From positions 456,479 to 520,478 of the forward strand of contig NZ_JAOANI010000014.1 in the NCBI RefSeq assembly GCF_025318105.1: a stretch of 64,000 nucleotides of DNA, given 5' to 3'. Source of the stretch: Venatoribacter pacificus (GTDB taxonomy: Bacteria > Pseudomonadota > Gammaproteobacteria > Pseudomonadales > Oceanobacteraceae). Below, piece by piece: positions 58,619 through 64,000 of this stretch; positions within the stretch are counted from its first letter, which is position 1; every line of letters begins with the position of its first letter. Under the pieces are notes generated by a model. That model was not told where the DNA came from and ran no database searches. It was given only the letters and a program-made list of their open reading frames with translations. Both the position numbers and the translations under genes were made by a program.

Positions 58619-59695
58619 TCAGGAGGGTGGGTTTTCAGTCATGCTTTCTTCTGTCACTTGAGCGGGATACTGCTCCCGCGCTCTCTTGCGAAAGGCGCGC
58701 GGCGACTCTCCCAGCCAGCGGCGGAAAGCGCGGCCAAAGTTAGACGGATCGTTGTAACCCAGCTGGTGGGCGATATCTTCCACCGAAGTATTGGTTTCCA
58801 GCAGCAGGTGCAGTGCCTGCTCGCGCCGGGCTTCATCAATAATGTTCTGGTAGGTGGTATTCAGCTGCGCCAATTGACGGTTGATGGTGCGCGGGCTGGA
58901 GTTCAGGGTTTTGGCCATAACCGTCAGCGTCGGGTAGGCATCCATACGGTCAAGGAGACGGCGTATCTGTGTGACCAGATCCTGGCCACGATCAAGCTCC
59001 GCCAGTTGCTTTTCACATTCGGCTTCGGCCATGCGCCGGGCAGTATTGTTGGCGGTGGATACCGGTGTATCCAGTAACCAGGCCGGAATGCAGAGCTGGT
59101 TATGCGGCTGGTTAAACATCACCGGAATACCCAGAATGCCTTCGTAACAGGAGGCCGGCCGAACGGCAATATCGGTAAATTTGGCCACCGCGGTTAACTC
59201 TTCGCTGTTCTGGGTAAGAAAGCGGGAAATGGTCACCAGTGTCGAAATAATGTTCTGCACGACAAAGCTGAAGGTGCTGGGCATCGCCGCCAAACGGTTG
59301 ATCTGAATAATGGCGGTATCGTGGTCGTTAATAAAACGGATATCCGCCAGCAGAGTGCGGGTGCGGGCGTAACGGATGGCCAGAGACAATGCCTGACCCA
59401 GTGTATCGCTGGCCATAATGGCAAAGCCCAGAAAACCGTGGCTGGATATGTTCATGCGCTTGCCATGCTCAAGCCCCAGTAAGGGGTCGCCGCTCAGGGC
59501 AAGGGCGTTCTCGACCACCTTGTGATACTGCAGCGGCGAAATAAATTCCTGTGCCGATGCCAGTGTCTTACCACTCAGGCCTGTGCCCTGTGCTAACTGC
59601 GAGGTATTGATTCCCTGCTGAGCCAGTAATTCGATTAATTGCGACAGATATTCGGTACCGATAAATGCGCGGCTGGCAGCGGATGAGTGTGACAT
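58619..59695 (-). CDS. AraC family transcriptional regulator
   Basis: A 358-residue regulator. The N-terminal ~200 residues match the arabinose-binding-like domain of the OruR/ArgR branch (SGDPLLGLEHGKRMNISSHG). The C-terminal HTH has RREQALHLLLETNTSVEDIAHQLGYNDPSNFGRAFRRW (the middle part being the recognition region). It is divergent from fadD and directly upstream of the desaturase, so it may control lipid genes on both sides. Confidence 0.92.
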   Translation of the reverse strand: MSHSSAASRAFIGTEYLSQLIELLAQQGINTSQLAQGTGLSGKTLASAQEFISPLQYHKVVENALALSGDPLLGLEHGKRMNISSHGFLGFAIMASDTLGQALSLAIRYARTRTLLADIRFINDHDTAIIQINRLAAMPSTFSFVVQNIISTLVTISRFLTQNSEELTAVAKFTDIAVRPASCYEGILGIPVMFNQPHNQLCIPAWLLDTPVSTANNTARRMAEAECEKQLAELDRGQDLVTQIRRLLDRMDAYPTLTVMAKTLNSSPRTINRQLAQLNTTYQNIIDEARREQALHLLLETNTSVEDIAHQLGYNDPSNFGRAFRRWLGESPRAFRKRAREQYPAQVTEESMTENPPS

Positions 59696-59827
59696 AGTGG
59701 GCGGAAAATTTTGCGTGGCGTGTTATGACCGGAAGCATGTCACGTTTTCCTCTTTAACTCAACGCGGCTTTCGGTCATAGTTTTGGCCATTAAAAAAACA
59801 AAAACCTGAATTCTGAAGGGGAACCCT

Positions 59828-61552
59828 GTGGAAGCATCTTTCTGGGACGGCAAGCGCGCACCTGGTGTTACGGATCAAATCGATCTGAATCAATACAATG
59901 CAGTAGTGGAAGTGGTGGAAAGCGCTTTTCAGCGTTACGCCGACCGCGACGCTTTTACCAGCATTGGCTACACCCTGACGTATCGTCAGATCGACGAATA
60001 CAGTGCCGCGTTTGCAGCCTATCTGCAAAATCACACCAGTCTGCAACCCGGCGATCGTATCGCTATTCAGATGCCGAACATTCTGCAATTTCCGATTGCG
60101 ATGTACGGTGCTCTGCGTGCCGGCATGATTGTGGTGAATACCAACCCGTTGTACACCGAACGGGAAATGCTGCATCAATTTAACGATTCAGGTGCGAAAG
60201 CGCTGGTGTGCATGGATGTGTTCGCCAAATCTGTGCAGAACATCCGCGCCGAAACCGGTCTCAAGCATATTATCGTGACCAGTCTGGCCGATATGCTGCC
60301 GTTCCCGAAGCGTACGCTGATCAATGCGGCTGCTAAATACGTGAAGAAAATGGTTCCGGCTTACAGCCTGCCGGATGCGGTTCCGTTCCGTAAGGCATTG
60401 TCGCAGGGCGCTAAGTTCGGTGGTTTTGTTGCCAACTACATCAAGAACCCGAACGACACGATTATTTTGCAATACACCGGTGGTACCACCGGTGTGGCCA
60501 AAGGCGCAGAACTGACCAACCGCAACCTCGTTGCTAATATGATGCAATCTCGCGCCATGCTCAGCCAGATTGACCCGACAACCGGTCAGCAGATTAAACC
60601 GGATACCGGAGTAAAGGTGGTGGCACCGCTGCCGCTTTACCACATTTACTCGTTTACCGTGCATCTGATGGCGCTGTTTGAAACCGGTGATCACAGCATC
60701 CTGATTGCCAACCCGCGTGATGCCAATATGTTTGTGCGCATGATCAAGCCGCACCAGCTGACCGGCTTTATTGGTCTGAATACGCTGTTTGTCTCGCTGC
60801 TGAACCATCCTGAATTTAAAAACTGTGACTTCAGCCAGCTGAAACTGACCCTGTCGGGTGGTACGGCGCTGGTGGAAGATACGGCCCGTCGCTGGAAAGA
60901 ATTGACCGGCTGCGGCATTTCTGAAGCCTATGGTTTAACCGAATGCTCTCCGGCGGTGTGTATGAATCCATCCGGTGGTCTGGAGCAAATGGGCACCGTG
61001 GGTCAGGCTGTTCCCGGTACCGCACTGAAATGTATCGACCCTGACGGCAACGAAGTGGCTGTGGGCGAGCGCGGTGAGCTGTGCGTGAAAGGCCCACAGG
61101 TCATGAAAGGTTACTGGAATCGTCCGGAAGCGACGACCGACAGCTTTACGCCGGATGGCGAATGGCTGCGTACCGGTGACGTTGCTGTGATTGACGAAGA
61201 TGGTTTCGTCAAAATCGTTGACCGCATTAAAGATATGATTCTGGTGTCTGGCTTTAACGTCTACCCGAATGAAATTGAAGATGTGGTGGCCATGCACCCG
61301 GCGGTTGAAAACTGTGCGGCTATTGGTGTGCCAGACGAAAAAACCGGTGAAGCGGTTAAGCTGTTTGTGGTGGCAACCGATGCCAACCTGACCGTAGAAG
61401 AAATCAAGAAACACTGCCGCGAAAATATGACCGCCTATAAAGTGCCGCGTCATGTTGAGTTCCGCAGCGAATTACCGATGACTCCGGTCGGTAAAATTCT
61501 GCGTCGTGAGCTGAAGGATGAAGAAGCAAAAAAGCAGGCTGAGCCAGCCTGA
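59828..61552 (+). CDS. fadD: Long-chain fatty acid-CoA ligase
   Basis: Activates fatty acids to acyl-CoA with ATP. The 574-residue protein has the P-loop YTGGTTGVAKGAELTN, the A8-like motif GYWNRPEATTDSF, GEWLRTGDVAVIDEDGF and the final PMTPVGKILRREL with the catalytic Lys. The start is GTG with AAGGGG upstream. FadD would feed beta-oxidation together with the acyl-CoA dehydrogenase that follows. A terminator and the 75-bp repeats separate the two genes. Confidence 0.96.
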   Translation: MEASFWDGKRAPGVTDQIDLNQYNAVVEVVESAFQRYADRDAFTSIGYTLTYRQIDEYSAAFAAYLQNHTSLQPGDRIAIQMPNILQFPIAMYGALRAGMIVVNTNPLYTEREMLHQFNDSGAKALVCMDVFAKSVQNIRAETGLKHIIVTSLADMLPFPKRTLINAAAKYVKKMVPAYSLPDAVPFRKALSQGAKFGGFVANYIKNPNDTIILQYTGGTTGVAKGAELTNRNLVANMMQSRAMLSQIDPTTGQQIKPDTGVKVVAPLPLYHIYSFTVHLMALFETGDHSILIANPRDANMFVRMIKPHQLTGFIGLNTLFVSLLNHPEFKNCDFSQLKLTLSGGTALVEDTARRWKELTGCGISEAYGLTECSPAVCMNPSGGLEQMGTVGQAVPGTALKCIDPDGNEVAVGERGELCVKGPQVMKGYWNRPEATTDSFTPDGEWLRTGDVAVIDEDGFVKIVDRIKDMILVSGFNVYPNEIEDVVAMHPAVENCAAIGVPDEKTGEAVKLFVVATDANLTVEEIKKHCRENMTAYKVPRHVEFRSELPMTPVGKILRRELKDEEAKKQAEPA

Positions 61553-61570
61553 CCGGCTCATACCCTGAAT

Positions 61571-61601
61571 AAAAAAGCCCGCGCCTGATGCGGGCTTTTT
61601 T
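61571..61601 (+). terminator. Terminator after fadD
   Basis: A 12-bp stem, AAAAAAGCCCGC / GCGGGCTTTTTT, with a seven-base loop. Confidence 0.93.
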
Positions 61602-61921
61602 ATGTCTGCCATCCATGGCAGCCACCCTGCGGGCCATTGCTGTGCAATGTTGATCAACGCTCCCGGCGTTGATGCTATGTCTGCCATCCATGGCAGCCAC
61701 CCTGCGGGCCATTGCTGTGCAATGTTGATCAACGCTCCCGGCGTTGATGCTATGTCTGTCATCCATGGCAGCCACCCTGAGGGCCATTACTGTGCAATGT
61801 TGATCAACGCTCCCGGCGTTGATGCTATGTCTGCCATCCATGGCAGCCACCCTGCGGGCCATTGCTGTGCAATGTTGATCAACGTTCCCGGCGTTGATGC
61901 TATGTCTGCCATCCATGGCAG
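61602..61921. repeat. 75-bp tandem repeat array (four units plus a partial fifth)
   Basis: Units start at 61602, 61677, 61752, 61827 and 61902, the last broken after ~20 bases. Each has three internal hairpins: TGCCAT-CC-ATGGCA, CATTG-CTGTG-CAATG and ATCAACGC-TCCCG-GCGTTGAT. Copy 3 differs at three bases and copy 4 at one. The frame is open in both strands because 75 is a multiple of three. The array sits between fadD and the acyl-CoA dehydrogenase. I do not regard the open frames as genes. Confidence 0.9.
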
Positions 61922-62059
61922 TTACCCAAGTGACGGACAGGCGCGGCCGTGTAGCCAATGGCGCTGGGGCTGGCTGTTGCCAAAATCGCCGCACATTTTT
62001 ACCCGTTAGCGGGCAGTCCATTATTGCCCTGAGTTCCGCGTTATTCTGAGGATGTGCAA
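61922..62059 (+). other. Upstream region of the acyl-CoA dehydrogenase gene
   Basis: The short stretch after the repeat array shows no clear promoter hexamers. GAGGA lies about nine bases before the ATG at 62060. Confidence 0.4.
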
Positions 62060-63865
62060 ATGATTCAGTACAAGGCTCCACTTAAAGATATTCAGTTTCT
62101 GATTAACGATGTATTCGATTTTCAGTCTCACTACAAAACCATTCCCGGTGGCGACGAAGCCACACCGGAAATGGTTGATGCCATTCTGACCGAAGCGGCA
62201 CGCTTCAGTGAAGAGGTGGTGTCCCCGCTGTATCAGAGCGGCGACGACGGTTGTGTGTGGAAAGATGGCGAAGTCACCACACCGAAAGGCTTTAAAGAAG
62301 CGTATGGTCAGTACGTGGAAGGCGGCTGGCAGGGCATGTCGGCACCGGTTGCTTACGGTGGGCAGGGTCTGCCGCTGTCGCTGGGTGTGATCAAATCTGA
62401 AATGATCGGCACGGCTAACTGGGTGTGGGGAATGTATCCGGGGCTTTCTCTGGGGGCGATGAACACCATTTATATGCACGGTACGGAAGAGCAGAAGCAA
62501 ACCTTTCTGCTGCCGATGACCGAAGGCCGCTGGGCCGGCACGATGTGTCTGACTGAACCACAGTGCGGTACAGATCTGGGGCAGGTTAAAACCAAGGCCG
62601 AACCCAATGGTGATGGCAGTTACAACCTGACCGGCACCAAAATTTTTATTTCTTCCGGTGAACACGATCTGACCGAACAGATTGTTCACATTGTTCTGGC
62701 ACGTCTGCCGAATGCACCGGAAGGTACGAAAGGTATTTCGCTGTTTATTGTGCCTAAATTCCACGTCAATGCCGACGGCTCGCTGGGTGATCGCAATCCG
62801 GTGGTCTGTGGCTCTATCGAAGAGAAAATGGGTATTCATGGCTCATCCACCTGTGTGATGAACTTTGATGCCGCGAAAGGTTTCCTGATTGGGCCAGAGC
62901 ATAAAGGCCTGATGTGCATGTTTACCTTTATGAACACCGCCCGCATTGGTACCTCGATTCAGGGGGTTGGTGCTGCCGAATTATCGTTCCAGGGCGCGTT
63001 GCCTTATGCCAAAGACCGCCGTTCCATGCGCTCACTGAGCGGTACTAAGCATCCGGATAAAGTGGCTGACTCGCTGATTGTGCATCCCGATGTGCGTCGT
63101 ATGTTGCTGACACAGAAGGCCATTGCTGAAGGTGGCCGGGCGATGCTCTATCATGCGGCCCGTCTGGCTGACTTTATGATGGCGGCCCACGACCGTGGTG
63201 ATAAAAAAGGCTATGACCAGTTTGACGATAAACTGGGTTTCCTGACGCCTGTTCTGAAAGCCTTCCTGACTGAGCTGGGCTACGAAGCGGCTAATCACGG
63301 CGTACAGGTTTACGGGGGGCATGGCTTTATCAAAGAGTGGGGCATGGAACAGATTGTCCGTGATACGCAGATTGCCAAGCTGTATGAGGGCACCACCGGC
63401 GTGCAGGCACTGGATCTGCTGGGGCGTAAAATTCTGTTGGGCAAACTGAAATCGTTTAATGAATTCCGTGCTGAAGTAACGGCCTTTATTAAAACCCATG
63501 AAAACCGTGCAGAAATGAAACCGCTGATCAAGCAGCTGAAGCGTTACATGCTGCAGTGGCGCATTAACACATTCCGCGTGGCCTACAAGGCTTCTAAAAA
63601 CCGCGATATGGTGGGTGCGGCTTCCGTTGATTATCTGATGTTCTCCGGTTACGTCATGATGGCTTTTTTCTGGGCACAGATGGCGGATAAAGCTTACACC
63701 GGCATGAAATCCGGCAAAGGTGACCGTGATTTCTATCAGGCGAAAATTCATACCGCAGAGTTTTACTTTGACCGCCTGCTGCCGCGCGCGAAAGGTCATG
63801 CGAAAATGATGCTTAAGGATCCTAAAACGCTGATGCAGATGAAAGAAGAGCACTTCGCTTTCTGA
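62060..63865 (+). CDS. Acyl-CoA dehydrogenase with C-terminal extension (FadE-like)
   Basis: FAD enzyme of the first beta-oxidation step. The 601-residue protein has the signature MCLTEPQCGTDLG (about residue 160), FISSGEHD and FNTARIGTS-like MNTARIGTS. The catalytic Glu is expected in KLYEGTTGVQALDL (about 440). The final ~130 residues are the extension of the large-type family (DUF1974-like or acyl-CoA dehydrogenase C-terminal). The start ATG follows GAGGA by eight bases. It likely works with FadD upstream. A terminator follows. Confidence 0.94.
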   Translation: MIQYKAPLKDIQFLINDVFDFQSHYKTIPGGDEATPEMVDAILTEAARFSEEVVSPLYQSGDDGCVWKDGEVTTPKGFKEAYGQYVEGGWQGMSAPVAYGGQGLPLSLGVIKSEMIGTANWVWGMYPGLSLGAMNTIYMHGTEEQKQTFLLPMTEGRWAGTMCLTEPQCGTDLGQVKTKAEPNGDGSYNLTGTKIFISSGEHDLTEQIVHIVLARLPNAPEGTKGISLFIVPKFHVNADGSLGDRNPVVCGSIEEKMGIHGSSTCVMNFDAAKGFLIGPEHKGLMCMFTFMNTARIGTSIQGVGAAELSFQGALPYAKDRRSMRSLSGTKHPDKVADSLIVHPDVRRMLLTQKAIAEGGRAMLYHAARLADFMMAAHDRGDKKGYDQFDDKLGFLTPVLKAFLTELGYEAANHGVQVYGGHGFIKEWGMEQIVRDTQIAKLYEGTTGVQALDLLGRKILLGKLKSFNEFRAEVTAFIKTHENRAEMKPLIKQLKRYMLQWRINTFRVAYKASKNRDMVGAASVDYLMFSGYVMMAFFWAQMADKAYTGMKSGKGDRDFYQAKIHTAEFYFDRLLPRAKGHAKMMLKDPKTLMQMKEEHFAF

Positions 63866-63880
63866 TATTTAGGAAGCACT

Positions 63881-63908
63881 AAAAAGCCCGGCGATGCCGG
63901 GCTTTTTT
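63881..63908 (+). terminator. Terminator after the acyl-CoA dehydrogenase gene
   Basis: A 12-bp stem, AAAAAGCCCGGC / GCCGGGCTTTTT, with the loop GAT, followed by a T. Confidence 0.93.
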
Positions 63909-63916
63909 ATGGGTTG

Positions 63917-64000
63917 TGTCTCGTCCTGAATAGAGTTGACACTTTCCAACCCCAAAAACAGGAAAGTGTGATGTTATCAACCTCCAAGCGAACCCAGCGA
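63917..64000 (+). mobile_element. Left end of an insertion sequence (cut by window end)
   Basis: A terminal-like sequence, TGTCTCGTCCTGAATAGAGT from 63917, resembles IS3-type left ends (TGTxxxGTCCTGAA). A 9-bp inverted repeat, ACACTTTCC (63939-63947) / GGAAAGTGT (63961-63969), follows, then a start codon. The family assignment is from resemblance only; the right end is outside the window. Confidence 0.55.
63971..64000 (+). CDS. Start of a putative transposase (OrfA-like), partial
   Basis: Ten codons, MLSTSKRTQR, before the window ends. AGGAAAG lies six bases before the ATG, but this site forms one arm of the hairpin at 63939-63969, which would limit translation of transcripts that read in from outside. 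Transposase identity is inferred from the IS-like end. Confidence 0.4.
   Translation, partial: MLSTSKRTQR

Noticed and set aside
61602..61921. CRISPR array
   Set aside because: Units are contiguous 75-bp tandem copies with no variable spacers and no cas genes nearby.
61404..62081. Long open frames on both strands across the 75-bp repeats
   Set aside because: They are open only because the repeat length is a multiple of three; no ribosome site or family resemblance, and they overlap fadD and the terminator.

Overview
The window looks like a chromosomal segment of a marine-type gammaproteobacterium, probably of the Oceanospirillales or a relative of Pseudomonas. This rests on gene content and order (xseA, then divergent genes, then guaB-guaA; a Pseudomonas-like ArsR; a bacterial RIO kinase; many c-di-GMP and fatty-acid genes). 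I cannot name the species from the sequence alone. Most of the window is ordinary, densely packed housekeeping and metabolic DNA. Accessory features are short.

Layout. 1-5.3 kb: end of an alpha/beta hydrolase, a candidate MITE, sbcB, an SLC23/NCS2-type permease, an unknown gene and a TSUP transporter. 5.5-10.4 kb: a two-component pair (REC-EAL phosphodiesterase plus histidine kinase) and a GNAT enzyme. 10.5-20 kb: dbpA-trmA, a dienelactone-hydrolase-like protein, two thioesterases, an HD-GYP protein, and a minus-strand group xseA - LytM-type M23 factor - small protein. 20-26.6 kb: DUF3015, DUF4105 and a lipoprotein hydrolase, then guaB-guaA. 26.6-28.6 kb: a structured repeat-rich gap followed by a lower-GC dgt gene. 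28.7-37.3 kb: fadH with a divergent PadR regulator, an MBL hydrolase, a CpdB-like nucleotidase, and LysR/DoxX/yqjG. 37.5-43.4 kb: a cold-shock gene, a RIO kinase, a saccharopine-dehydrogenase-like enzyme, and an arsenic operon (arsR, arsC, acr3, arsH plus an unknown overlapping gene). 43.5-49 kb: small and hypothetical genes, FKBP, an MtfA-type peptidase with a SEC-C tail, a periplasmic binding protein and yaeQ. 49.3-52.8 kb: E1alpha-E1beta-E2 of a 2-oxoacid dehydrogenase without an E3. 53-57.4 kb: a minus-strand run DUF2789 - FIST - PAS/GGDEF/EAL - degenerate exonuclease-like protein - P-loop kinase. 57.5-64 kb: a fatty-acid group (front-end desaturase, AraC regulator, fadD, a 75-bp tandem repeat array, an acyl-CoA dehydrogenase), then the left end of an insertion sequence cut by the window edge.

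Themes. Fatty-acid turnover recurs (tesB, a second thioesterase, fadH, fadD, acyl-CoA dehydrogenase, desaturase). c-di-GMP turnover is represented by three proteins (REC-EAL, HD-GYP, PAS-GGDEF-EAL), two of them next to likely sensor partners. The ars operon and the DoxX/yqjG pair point to metalloid and quinone stress. I see no rRNA, tRNA, CRISPR array or prophage. I do not see a clearly new multi-gene system. The best leads are the FIST-linked c-di-GMP module, the lower-GC dgt gene beside structured repeats, the unknown gene in the ars operon, the candidate MITE and the 75-bp hairpin-rich repeat array.
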